Counted from the stretch's first letter, positions 34,345 through 42,752 are shown. The stretch: DNA of 64,000 nucleotides from an uncultured Psychromonas sp. (GCF_947489755.1 NZ_CANLFB010000006.1:1-64000); one strand, 5' to 3'. Program-made: numbers and translations. The notes: generated from the sequence alone by a model not told the origin.

Positions 34345-34810
34345 TTATTGATAAACCACGTGAAATTTCTCTAAAACAAGCATCATTTCTTCACATGGTT
34401 GGATATGCAGTTCTTCACATTCTTTTGCAAAGAAATTCCAGTGGGCTTTTCTCCACCACTCTAATGAGCGATCTCCTTCGCCTTCTTGAAATGCGAATTC
34501 AGCAGTCACATCTGAATACTTACATTCTTCAACTGAAATGATCTCAACTATACAAATAGGTGTACCATCCCAATTTGTGACAACCATCAAATGACCAATA
34601 GCAGGCATTGGTTCATCATCAGATTCATACCAACATTTTAAGCTACAGGTCGCTGTTTTTTTGACCAACACTAATTAATTCAGCACATAAATTTGCATTT
34701 ATTTCATCCGCGCAGAAGTAATCTGCGCTAAATGAATGATACTTGCTCCGTTCAGATTCTATTAATGAATCAAGGTAATTATCTAAATATTCTTTTGATT
34801 TAGTTTCCAT
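34345..34810 (-). pseudogene. ASCH-domain protein, frameshifted in an A7 run
   Basis: From the ATG at 34808-34810, METKSKEYLDNYLDSLIESERSKY...NLCAELISVGQ reads into a run of seven A and then stops (KNSDL). The next frame carries the rest of the ASCH fold: KTATCSLKCWYESDDEPMP, LMVVTNWDGTPICIVEI, FAFQEGEGDRSLEWWRKAHW, ending VLEKFHVVYQ at 34345. With six A the two halves join as one protein of about 154 residues. ASCH proteins resemble RNA-binding PUA folds, and some are nucleoside amidohydrolases. It is a cassette gene (attC 2 follows). Frameshift, transcript slippage or sequencing error are all possible. Confidence 0.8.
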
Positions 34811-34841
34811 GGTACTCACTTGATTATGCTTGCAATATAAC

Positions 34842-36688
34842 GAGGCTGTAGAATTTCTCATTCTCAGCCCGAATTTTAAATATAAAAACACAGTATTTTA
34901 TATTTACTTGAGATTCAAATAGATTATTCACTTTTCAATAAATGATTGATTAAATTGGGTTGTAAAGGTGTTTATGAGGCTAATTAGGTTGGATTATTGC
35001 GGTTTAAGGGCTTAACCCTTGGGTTAATGTAAACTATTCCTTAACTTCTCTATATTATGAACAAGGCAATACATTTGCCACTGGGTATTCACTTTCTCTT
35101 GGCCGCGCAGCGTAAATTTATTCATGCCTTTATTCACGGTGATATTGCCAAAAACAGGTTCAATAGCACCGAGTCGTTTGCTATATTCTCGCCTGCCTGG
35201 ACTACTGTCTATTTTGACCCGCATTTTATCGGTATATGAAATAGTTTGACCTTTGCTGTTTGTTTCAAACTGGACTTGCCGTCCTTGTTTGGTAGGGGCT
35301 TTTCGCATACATTGCTTTTGTAATGGACAAATTCGGCAATCTTTCAAATAACCAGAGAACCGAACGTATTGTCGCCCCGCTGTTTCAACGTTTTTAACGC
35401 TTAACCACATCTCTTTACCTGCGGGACAATGACATTCACTTTTCTTTTTATTAAAGTAAAAGTCGTTACTATTAAATAATCTCGCCCGACCTTTACTCCG
35501 TTTCAATCGTCGTTTTTCTTGCTCTGTATGATACGTTTCGCTTTCTTTAAATAATGGATTACGACTTCTAAAGGCAGTGTCTGCCATGTAAGCATCCAGA
35601 CATGTGGTTGCCATAAATTCAAGATTAACTTCGCTATGAAAACCACTGTCGGCAGTAAACTTTGCTTCGCTGAAAGTATCGGGCGTACCAAGTTGAGTCA
35701 GTTGCTTTTGTAGATCTTCGATCGCGGGTTGTAAGGTTTGCTGTTCCCCAACACTTCCCCACACTTGCGCTTGCATGATCACTTGATGCTTATCATCGTT
35801 GATGGCAATGCCGTTATAGCCTTGGATAGTGCCTTTACTGGTGGTCATCTTGGCACTGTCAGGGTCGGTAATATTACTTTTAACTGGTTTGTTTCTACTG
35901 CCTAGTTTCTCGGTATTCGCGGCAAGGAATGCACTAATTTTATCAGCACTTTTGTCGAGTTTCGCTTTCTGTTTTAAGTCATGTGATAAATCATCTTCGT
36001 TTGAATTATCTTGTGCTTGATGACGAGCTAATATGCGTTGACTTGCTCTATGTAGTTTCGCTTGTTTACGTTCGAGTTCATTGAATGTGCCGCTCCATTC
36101 TTTACTAGCGTTTGATCTTATTTTACATCCATCGATGGCAAACATGTTTCGACCAATCAATCCTTCACGGTCGCATATCATTAATACTTGTGTAAATAAC
36201 GGTTCAATTTGGTCTTTCATTTTAGCGACAAAACTAGCAATAGAAGTGTAATGAGGTTGCTCATCACCAGATAAACTCATGAAGGTAATATTGGTTTCAC
36301 ACGCATTCGCAATACGTCGGCTACTGACTAACCCACGTGAATAACCAAACAGAACTATCTTTAACATCACCGATGGAGGATAAGCTGCGGCACCACCTTT
36401 ATCGTTGTCATACCATTTATCAAAAGCGCTTAAATCAAGATGTTTATCGACAATGTGGGAAAGTGCGTATTCAAATGTGCCGGGGATAATTTGCTGTGCG
36501 AAATCAATCGGAATGAATTTACTTTGGCAAGATAAGTCAGGTTTGTAGTTAGCCATCATGTTTATCTCTGAGCGAATAATAACTATTAGATCACAGACGA
36601 CCAGCTCAATCAAGGTTGTTTTTTGTACAATGAGATATTATAAAAAAAGAATGTGAAAACGTTCTTTTTGGAGAAATTCTACAGCCTC
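34842..36688 (-). mobile_element. Complete IS1182-type insertion sequence
   Basis: Bounded by perfect 18-bp inverted repeats GAGGCTGTAGAATTTCTC (34842-34859) and its complement (36671-36688), and it contains a full transposase. It is flanked on both sides by AAC (34839-34841 and 36689-36691), a possible 3-bp duplication. The insertion splits the core box of an attC site. Confidence 0.92.
35024..36559 (-). CDS. IS1182-family transposase
   Basis: 511 residues from the ATG at 36557-36559, preceded by AGAGATAAAC. N-terminal DUF772-type domain (YPPSVMLKIVLFGYSRGLVSSRRIANACETN) and the DDE core: AIDGCKIRSNAS, then TADSGFHSEVNLEFM, a Cys-rich segment (CHCPAGKEMW, CRICPLQKQCM) and the YSKRLGAIEPVFGNI acidic motif near the end. 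It is intact and lies within perfect terminal repeats, so it may be active. A similar element left the remnant at 30176. Confidence 0.92.
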   Translation of the reverse strand: MMANYKPDLSCQSKFIPIDFAQQIIPGTFEYALSHIVDKHLDLSAFDKWYDNDKGGAAAYPPSVMLKIVLFGYSRGLVSSRRIANACETNITFMSLSGDEQPHYTSIASFVAKMKDQIEPLFTQVLMICDREGLIGRNMFAIDGCKIRSNASKEWSGTFNELERKQAKLHRASQRILARHQAQDNSNEDDLSHDLKQKAKLDKSADKISAFLAANTEKLGSRNKPVKSNITDPDSAKMTTSKGTIQGYNGIAINDDKHQVIMQAQVWGSVGEQQTLQPAIEDLQKQLTQLGTPDTFSEAKFTADSGFHSEVNLEFMATTCLDAYMADTAFRSRNPLFKESETYHTEQEKRRLKRSKGRARLFNSNDFYFNKKKSECHCPAGKEMWLSVKNVETAGRQYVRFSGYLKDCRICPLQKQCMRKAPTKQGRQVQFETNSKGQTISYTDKMRVKIDSSPGRREYSKRLGAIEPVFGNITVNKGMNKFTLRGQEKVNTQWQMYCLVHNIEKLRNSLH

Positions 36689-36770
36689 AACGTTGTTTTA
36701 AGCGGCAAATTTCAGTTGGCTAAAATAAGTGAGGCACGAACAAAAAGCCAACTATAAACCCTTGTTGAAC
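36689..36770 (-). repeat. attC-like recombination site 3
   Basis: On the - strand GTTCAAC (complement of 36764-36770, a good RYYYAAC box) is followed by TATAGTTGGCT...AGCCAACTGAAA arms and AAAACAACGTT, the last three bases being where the IS1182 element interrupts the second core box. The gene of its cassette has been replaced by the IS91-type element immediately beyond GAAC. Confidence 0.65.
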
Positions 36771-36863
36771 GAAGCCGCTATGCGGCAGAAAAACAAAAAG
36801 ACAAACAACATCCATACTTATATTTATATCACTTTTCGGTGATATCTAATAGGAGTATAAGCC

Positions 36864-37751
36864 ATGAACACTTCAGAGCAACAACACTTTAACCTTTTAT
36901 ATCAACAGCATTTGACCAACCTAACACTGCAAGGCATGAGACCTGCTACGATTGATGCCTACTCTCGTGCAGTACGCAGAATAACAATTTTTTTTGACCG
37001 CACACCTGATACATTAACCAAAGCCGATTTAAAGTGTTACTTTGCACAACTCATTCAAACTCACTCATGGAGCACCATTAAATTAGACCGAAATGGATTA
37101 CAATTTTTTTATAAGCATACCCTCGATAGACAGTGGGAATGGCTCAATATTGTCAAACCACCACAAGTAAAACGCATTCCCGACATCCTCACATCACAAC
37201 AAATTGGACTGATGATTAGTCACACTCGTGCATTGCGTTATCAGGTGTTTTTTCTGGTTTTGTACAGCATGGGATTACGCTTAAGTGAAGCCCTTGATTT
37301 GACCGTGAACGACATTGATAGTGACACCATGCAAGTGCATATTCGCGAAGGTAAAGGAGGCAAAGACCGTTTACTCCCTTTACCCAAAGGAACACTCTCT
37401 GCATTACGTGGCTATTGGTCAACGCATCGTCATCCTCTGTTGTTATTTCCAAGTATAGGTAAAAACACACAGGTACCAATGGATAAAGGCAGTGTGCAGA
37501 AAGCATTGAAAAAAGTGATAACTGAATTGGGTATTAATAAATCTATTAGTCCACATTCATTACGACATTGCTTTGCAACTCACCTCTTAGAGCAAGGTAT
37601 TGACCTACGCTCTCTACAAATACTATTGGGACATCACAGCTTGAATACGACAGCGAAATACACCCAACTTACCCCACTCAAACAAAAATATAATGTCACC
37701 GCCTTGAACCAGTTAACCGACAGGTTATCAATTCAATGGGAGGCATCATGA
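36864..37751 (+). CDS. Tyrosine recombinase of the IS91-type element
   Basis: 295 residues, preceded by AGGAGTAT. N-terminal SAM-like core-binding domain (about 10-90; LTLQGMRPATIDAYSRAVRRITIFF) and catalytic domain with R (YSMGLRLSEALDLTVNDID), K (REGKGGKDRLLPLP), HxxR (SPHSLRHCFATHLLEQG), H (LGHHSLNTTAKY) and the nucleophile Y in AKYTQL. XerD-like enzymes of this type accompany many IS91 transposases. It overlaps the transposase gene (ATGA), so the two are translationally coupled. Confidence 0.9.
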   Translation: MNTSEQQHFNLLYQQHLTNLTLQGMRPATIDAYSRAVRRITIFFDRTPDTLTKADLKCYFAQLIQTHSWSTIKLDRNGLQFFYKHTLDRQWEWLNIVKPPQVKRIPDILTSQQIGLMISHTRALRYQVFFLVLYSMGLRLSEALDLTVNDIDSDTMQVHIREGKGGKDRLLPLPKGTLSALRGYWSTHRHPLLLFPSIGKNTQVPMDKGSVQKALKKVITELGINKSISPHSLRHCFATHLLEQGIDLRSLQILLGHHSLNTTAKYTQLTPLKQKYNVTALNQLTDRLSIQWEAS

Positions 37752-38797
37752 GCCAATTTATTGCACTACTTGAGCGCTATCAAGCACAACTGGAGAAACA
37801 ATATGGTGGATTGTTGAATCAAGATATTCGTCGCGCTATCACTGATATGCTGCACTGTAAAAACGATGTAAATCGAACGACCCAATGGCATTGTGGCCAT
37901 TGTCAGCATGACCAACAACTCCTTGCGTCCTGTGGGAATCGAAGTTGCCCACAATGTTTGCATCAAACCACCTCAAATTGGTTAGCTAAACAGACCGATA
38001 AACTATTACCCGTACACTATTTTATGGTCACCTTTACGCTACCCTATCAATTGAGAGTGCTGGCTCGTCAACATCCCAAAGCACTGTATCAATTGATGTT
38101 ACAAGTGACGGCGGGCATATTAAAAGACTTTGCCAAGCGAGATAATAAAGGCAGTTTAGGCTTTACTAGCGTATTACACACGCACAATCGGCGACGTGAA
38201 TGTCATCCTCATGTGCATATTACTGTGCCCTGCGGACGATATAATGCAGCGAAAAAACAGTGGTGTAAAAGTGATGCAAAATATCTGTTTAATGAGTTTG
38301 CACTCGCTAAAGTATGGCGAGCAAGAGTCATTGATGCGATTAATCACAGCACTGAGTTAACCATGCCCGCTGACACACCTAAAAAATGGGTGGTCGATTG
38401 CCGTAAGGTTGGATTTGGTGCCTCTGCTTTTAAATACTTATCACGTTATCTGTATCGTGGCGTGTTACCCGATAAAGACATTATTAACCTCTCCGAGGAA
38501 ATGGTCACATTTAAGTATAAAGAAAGCAGCACTAATATGACTAAAGAACGTACTTTACCTGTGCTCGAATTCTTATGGTTAATATTACAACACGTGTTAC
38601 CAAAAGGTCTGCAGCGGGTGAGGGATTACGGGTTTTTAAGAGGCAATGCTAAACAACTGCGACTGCAAATATTGCTGATACTGGGGAGCGATATAAGCAC
38701 AATAGCGACACCAGTAAAACGCAAGCGTGCTATCTGTCTTTGCCCATGCTGTCACCATGAAATGCATTTTATGGGCTTAAGTCGACTGAGAAACTAA
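37748..38797 (+). CDS. IS91-family transposase (HUH, Y2)
   Basis: 349 residues from ATG 37748, which overlaps the recombinase stop and has GGGAGG upstream. N-terminal zinc ribbon (WHCGHCQHDQQLLASCGNRSCPQC, about 40-65), HUH motif in ECHPHVHITVPCG, the tyrosine pair in FKYLSRYLYRGVLP, and a C-terminal CLCPCCHHEM. It catalyses rolling-circle transposition. It appears intact. Confidence 0.9.
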   Translation: MSQFIALLERYQAQLEKQYGGLLNQDIRRAITDMLHCKNDVNRTTQWHCGHCQHDQQLLASCGNRSCPQCLHQTTSNWLAKQTDKLLPVHYFMVTFTLPYQLRVLARQHPKALYQLMLQVTAGILKDFAKRDNKGSLGFTSVLHTHNRRRECHPHVHITVPCGRYNAAKKQWCKSDAKYLFNEFALAKVWRARVIDAINHSTELTMPADTPKKWVVDCRKVGFGASAFKYLSRYLYRGVLPDKDIINLSEEMVTFKYKESSTNMTKERTLPVLEFLWLILQHVLPKGLQRVRDYGFLRGNAKQLRLQILLILGSDISTIATPVKRKRAICLCPCCHHEMHFMGLSRLRN

Positions 38798-39325
38798 TGC
38801 GTGAAAACGTACGGTCTTAAACAGATCATTGACACAAATGAAAGATTAACAAGCCAGAGAGGTGAGATGGCATTCAACAACTAAAATATAACATACTGAT
38901 ATAATTGAGGTATCAATTGTATATTAGCGAGACTCGCCTTAAAGAAAGTTGAATTATTGAGCCAGCCCAAAACCCATTCCACTATTTACTATATAAAGCA
39001 AAGAGTCTCGTCGGGCTTGTCCAACACCCAGATAAGGTGTCGGCTTCGCGACACCTATCCTTATATGGACTCCCTGTTAATGTCAATAAAGCTTAATAAT
39101 AAAAAGTTAGATGCGTTCTTATATACGGGCTCATAATGAGGAGCTACCTCTCGGCCTCAGATGTTTTCGCACCTTTAGAGCTACTCTTGTTTACGGTATA
39201 TTAATAATATTAATCACCATGGATAGTTACAGCATTTCTAAAGGTTGGTCTTACCTGTTTATTACTTCGATCTTTATGACAAATGGGTTATAAATATTTT
39301 TTACAAATGGTTACGCTACTTACGG

Positions 39326-40382
39326 TTAATTATTAGTAATTGAGAAAAATTGATAATCAGTTTTGTTTTTTAAAATCGCATAGGCTGTTCTGATTGTTTT
39401 ATTTACAAGTGCTATGACAACTACTTTTCGGCACCTCCTACTGAGTAAATCTTTTATCCAAAAATCTTTTTGAGTTCTTGCCTCTCGTTTTTCTGCTGCG
39501 CAAACAGCTGCAAATGCCCCCTGGAATAAAATGGATCGCAACCTTTTATTGCTCGATGTTTTAGATATTCCGCCAATAAACACCTTACCCCCAGAGCTAT
39601 GTTGTACAGGTGTTGCCCCAAGGCATGCTGAAGCTTGACGTCCATTATTAAAATGACCTGTTTGACCTAAAAACACTTTCAACCCTAAAGCACCAACTGG
39701 ACCAACCCCTTCTAATTTTTGTAACCTTTTACACTCTTCATCATTGCTTATTATTTTGTTATATTCTTTTTCCAACTCAGTTAACGCAGTGTCTATGCAT
39801 AAAAAGTGTTGCCACAAAAGGTTTAAGGTAAATCTAAAATTCAGTGTTAGATCATTTTCAGCATCACCAAGTATTGTTGGGATTTCTACTTTCAGAACCT
39901 TATCTGATTTAGCAATTGGGATGCCAAACTCTAACAAATATGCTCTTATTTGGTTTGCTTGTGCTCTTTTCGCTGAAACTAATGAAGCCCTGGCACCATC
40001 CATACAATTTAAGCTTTGATCTTCAGCTGTAATTAAACGAGAGGATTTTATATTTGGCTGTAAAGCAGCAACTGATATTGCAATCGCATCATTAGCATCT
40101 GTTTTCTGACCTTGTAAAAAAGATTTTACAAGCCTTGCTGGTATTGCCTTTACTTCATGCCCCTGAGCTTTCGCAAAACGTGCCCAGTAATGTGTACCAC
40201 CACATGACTCCATTGCAACAAGAGATTTTTTTTCTAGAATTAAAATCTCTTTTAATCTTTTAATCTTTTAATCTTTTACGATTAACAGCTTTATTGTAAA
40301 TAACATTTCCAAAATGATCTGTTTTACAAACTTGAAAAACTGTTTTAGCTAAATCGATCGCGAGAACACCATAGTTATTCAT
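39326..40382 (-). pseudogene. IS110/IS1111-type transposase, frameshifted by 8-bp repeat expansion
   Basis: From the ATG at 40380-40382, MNNYGVLAIDLAKTVFQVCK...NRKRLKD stops. The frame resumes as ILILEKKSLVAMESCGGTHYWARFAKAQGHEVKAIP and runs intact to 39326 (LEGVGPVGALGLKVFLGQTGHFNNGRQASACLGATP, ISKTSSNKRLRSILFQGAFA). The break coincides with three tandem copies of TAATCTTT (40253-40276) where one copy would restore the frame, so a 16-bp slippage inactivated the gene. Confidence 0.88.
40253..40276 (-). repeat. 8-bp tandem repeat (TAATCTTT)x3 causing a frameshift
   Basis: Three perfect units inside the IS110-type transposase. One unit gives the expected reading frame; three add 16 bp. Confidence 0.88.
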
Positions 40383-40467
40383 ATAAGACTCCTTTAATTG
40401 CTACAAATCAGATCACTTAAATCTTAGTAGATAAGGTTAGGGAGTCCATACATCTTGTTTGTTAGCA

Positions 40468-40818
40468 TTACGTAAGCAAGCCTGCAAAAATTGAGGATAC
40501 AAAACCAAAAGCAATGAACAGGATTATCATTGCTGGAATTGATGCAACCGCCCATTTAACCATAAAGACGATCATAGAGCCGAATGGCATTTTAATATCT
40601 GTAACAATAACTTCATTATTAGATGGAGTATTATTCATGGTTGCTAATTCAATATTTTTAGGTACGTCACCTTTTGGTTCTACAACCTTATTAGCGATTA
40701 CGCTATCGGCTTCATCGGTCTCATAACATTTTTTACAAAATGTAGTATCTTTATCACCAAACCTAGCAGACCATGAACCAACTTTTACTCCACATGCATC
40801 ACATACCAAATCACTCAT
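40468..40818 (-). CDS. Zinc-ribbon, single-pass membrane protein; attI-proximal cassette gene
   Basis: 116 residues, AAGGAGATAAAA precedes the start. The N-terminal CDACGVKVG...FCKKCYE (C6, C9, C28, C31) forms a probable zinc ribbon. A polar linker of about 45 residues follows, then a hydrophobic end (MIVFMVKWAVASIPAMIILFIAFGFVSSIFAGLL). Function unknown. It is flanked by GTTAGCATTAC before the start and GTAATGCTAAC after the stop, i.e. integron core boxes on both sides, making it the first cassette next to the presumed attI. Confidence 0.7.
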   Translation of the reverse strand: MSDLVCDACGVKVGSWSARFGDKDTTFCKKCYETDEADSVIANKVVEPKGDVPKNIELATMNNTPSNNEVIVTDIKMPFGSMIVFMVKWAVASIPAMIILFIAFGFVSSIFAGLLT

Positions 40819-40842
40819 TTTTATCTCCTTATTATAAGTAAT

Positions 40843-41075
40843 GCTAACATCTTATTAGATAACAAAATGTCACCTTTCCAGCGGAAAGATGACAAATATC
40901 TAATGATTAATAATAGACTTAGACTACTGCAATTGTTAATTTAATCAATAATTTAAAACAAGATATGAAATATAAGTCATGTAGAAAGGCGACAAAATGC
41001 AATATTTACGGCGGAAAGATGGCAAACACTCTGAACTGCATAAATAAACATGCATTTTATTTATAGAGGTATTTT
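40843..41075. other. Presumed attI/promoter region of the integron
   Basis: Lies between the divergent integrase stump and the first cassette, and starts at the cassette junction GTTAGC (complement of 40843-40848). It contains a strong imperfect hairpin at 40855-40903 (TTAGAT...ATCTAA outer, CTTTCC-AGC-GGAAAG tip) and four copies of a motif close to GCGGAAAGATGACA: 40868-40882 (inverted), 40881-40894, about 40981-40993 and about 41010-41024. Integrase binding sites or a mobile-element end are both possible. Confidence 0.5.
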
Positions 41076-41159
41076 ATGAAATCACCATTTTTAATGGCTG
41101 TTGCTGAAAATATGCGGATGAAAAATTATGCAGAAAAACAAAGTCTCTCGACAACATAA
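41076..41159 (+). pseudogene. intI: Truncated integron integrase start (IntI-like)
   Basis: 27 codons (MKSPFLMAVAENMRMKNYAEKQ..., then SLSTT and stop), with AGAGGT at a proper distance before the ATG. The first 20 residues match the opening of marine integron integrases (MKSxFLxSVxExMxxRxYAxKT); homology breaks where TxxxYLxWI should follow, and no catalytic part is found downstream. It is divergent from the cassettes, exactly where intI should be. Short, so the call leans on context. Confidence 0.55.
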
Positions 41160-41165
41160 CGAAAA

Positions 41166-41202
41166 TACAGCTAATAAGTGACAAATAAAACTTATGGCTG
41201 TA
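41166..41202. repeat. Stem-loop after the integrase stump
   Basis: TACAGC...GCTGTA with an inner ATAAGT/ACTTAT stem. It begins 6 bp after the stump's stop and may mark the junction of the deletion that removed the integrase. Confidence 0.55.
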
Positions 41203-41496
41203 GACAATAAGTCACTATGCGGTAGAACGTGGGAACGTGCAAGTATTCGACTCATCAGTGAATAGTGTCATTCAAAGTAATCTTCTGTTTCCTCCAGTCT
41301 GTAACGGCCAAATTGATAAGCTTTAACGTTAACTTTATTGCTCAATTTAATATGCCTTTTAAAAAAATAAAAAAATTTCGATTTGAGCATTGAAAAATAA
41401 TATTAAAAACCATAAGTATATTTACGTAGTGCGATGGCCAATTAAATATTGCTGAGCAACTACTGTTTTATTTTATTTACTCTAAGGAGACTTATT

Positions 41497-41982
41497 ATGA
41501 ACACAATTGACTTAACTCCTCTTTATCGTAACAGCGTTGGTTTTGATCGCTTAGCTTCATTGATTGATAATGCGTTAACCAGCGACACAAAAACGAACAC
41601 ATATCCGCCATATAATATCGAAGTGCTCGGTGAAAATAGCTATACGATTTCCTTGGCTGTGGTCGGTTTTTCACAAGATGAGCTTGATATTCAAGTAGAA
41701 AAAGGCGTATTGAGTGTATCTGGTCACAAAGAGAAGGTTAAAAAGGAACGTAAATATCTTCACCAAGGCATTCCAAATCAAACCTTTGAACGTAAATTTA
41801 ACCTAGCAGATTATGTTGAAGTTACTGGAGCAGATCTTTCTAATGGGTTATTAAATATTTACCTTGTAAAAGAAGTGCCTGAAAGGATGAAACCTAAAAA
41901 GATTTCAATTAATCAGGTAGATAAAGCGTTAGGACATCGTAAAGAAGAAAAAGTGATTAATAATAAAGATGAAGCTGCGTAA
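41497..41982 (+). CDS. Small heat-shock protein (Hsp20/IbpA-like)
   Basis: 161 residues from ATG 41497 (TAAGGAGAC upstream). Alpha-crystallin domain at about 40-135: PPYNIEVLGENSYTISLAVVGFSQDELDIQV, GVLSVSGHKEK, FERKFNLADYVEVTGADLSNGLLNIYL. The C-terminal I-x-I motif may be represented by KKISIN. It prevents aggregation of unfolded proteins in the cytosol. Terminator at 42036-42066. The C-terminal extension (HRKEEKVINNKDEAA) is charged. A sigma32 promoter was not clearly recognisable. Confidence 0.92.
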   Translation: MNTIDLTPLYRNSVGFDRLASLIDNALTSDTKTNTYPPYNIEVLGENSYTISLAVVGFSQDELDIQVEKGVLSVSGHKEKVKKERKYLHQGIPNQTFERKFNLADYVEVTGADLSNGLLNIYLVKEVPERMKPKKISINQVDKALGHRKEEKVINNKDEAA

Positions 41983-42035
41983 ACATAACTGGCTTTTATC
42001 AAGAACAAACGAATAAAATATACGTTATTATGCTG

Positions 42036-42066
42036 AAAAAGAGGCAGTAAAGACTGCCTCTTTAAT
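42036..42066 (+). terminator. Intrinsic terminator of hsp20
   Basis: AAAGAGGCAG-TAAAGA-CTGCCTCTTT, 10-bp stem, then TAATATTAAT. Confidence 0.88.
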
Positions 42067-42183
42067 ATTAATCTAATCGGAATTCCACGCTAACACCACA
42101 CATAAATCAAACCTTACAAAAGTGCTCGACACCCAATCAGTGAAATAGGCAATATCAAACAGTTCCAATAAAACCATACTCAA

Positions 42184-42363
42184 GATGGCCAGCAAGAGAC
42201 GGAGCGTTATAAAAGCAATTTATTATTTGGATATGAAAGCGATTTGATAGTCAGTTTCTTTGAGTTCTTTGAAGGTATAGGTCTCTTCTGACCAAGAAAA
42301 AGTAAAGTCGCCGACAGAGCGAAACCACTGCCAGTAAACACTATACTGACCAAATGAGCGCAG
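42184..42363 (+). repeat. Dispersed repeat family C, copy 1
   Basis: About 180 bp similar to 42524-42693 in the same orientation (shared GATGGCCAGCAAGAG, GCGTTATAAAAGCAATTTAT, GAAACCACTGCCA, ATGAGCG). No meaningful ORF. Copy 1 is more decayed. Confidence 0.85.
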
Positions 42364-42523
42364 ATGCGTTAAAACAGATCAGCACTCACACTTTGCTTTT
42401 AAGTTAATAATGAAACCGTACTCAACATGGCTACAACTCCGGCCACCGTTGAGCTTTCCCAAATCATTAATTGCTTTTAGCAAATCCAAACAGGATGTTT
42501 GGCTTAGGCTCGTTCTGGCCATG

Positions 42524-42693
42524 GATGGCCAGCAAGAGCCGATGCGTTATAAAAGCAATTTATTATTTGGATAAGAAAGCGATTCGGTGGTCAGTTTCTT
42601 TGCCAACTTTCTTTTCTGATAAAAGAAAGTTTGGTCGCCGTCAAGGTGAAACCACTGCCAATAAATACCAAATAGCCCCAATGAGCGAAGACG
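42524..42693 (+). repeat. Dispersed repeat family C, copy 2
   Basis: Contains the same blocks as copy 1 plus an intact hairpin AACTTTCTTTT-CTGAT-AAAAGAAAGTTT (about 42606-42632). Both copies sit between hsp20 and aspS. Apparent coding frames through it look spurious. Confidence 0.85.
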
Positions 42694-42752
42694 AATAAAC
42701 ACTCACCACAGAATCAATGAACACCAAACAGCCCCGATGAGCGTAGACGAAC
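42666..42752 (+). repeat. Tandem duplication at the end of repeat C
   Basis: ACCAAATAGCCCCAATGAGC (from about 42667) is repeated as ACCAAACAGCCCCGATGAGC (from about 42721), each continuing GNAGACGAA. About 30-bp units 54 bp apart. Confidence 0.75.

Larger units (their letters stand above)
36771..39063 (+). mobile_element. IS91-type element with accessory tyrosine recombinase
   Basis: Carries the overlapping recombinase and HUH transposase genes. The left edge is placed directly after GAAC of attC 3, matching the GAAC/CAAG target preference known for IS91. The right edge is placed at the GGTGTCG-GCTTCG-CGACACC hairpin (39036-39055), typical of a rolling-circle origin or terminus. Edges are inferred, not proven. 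There are no terminal inverted repeats or duplications, as expected for this class. Confidence 0.6.
39064..40450 (-). mobile_element. IS110/IS1111-type element, decayed, inserted in an attC site
   Basis: TATGGACTCCCT (39064-39075) and AGGGAGTCCATA (40439-40450) are perfect 12-bp inverted repeats around a frameshifted IS110-type transposase. To its right, on the cassette strand, GCTAACAAACAAGATG directly follows the zinc-ribbon gene and is the beginning of an attC. Targeting of attC sites is known for the IS1111-attC group. Confidence 0.65.

Noticed and set aside
39111-39293. 60-codon frame between the IS91-type element and the IS110-type transposase gene
   Set aside because: No ribosome-binding site, no recognisable family, and it lies within the IS110-type element's non-coding end.
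40843-40903. Simple intrinsic terminator for the zinc-ribbon gene region
   Set aside because: It lies upstream of the gene's start, not after its stop, lacks a T run, and is part of a four-copy motif set.
36771-41000. CRISPR array suspected from repeated hairpins in the accessory block
   Set aside because: No regularly spaced identical direct repeats or cas genes; the repeats are attC-like hairpins and IS ends.
42471-42698. 75-codon frame through repeat C copy 2 (FSDKRKFGRRQGETTA)
   Set aside because: The frame is not kept in the other copy of the repeat and has no start signal; treated as non-coding repeat.
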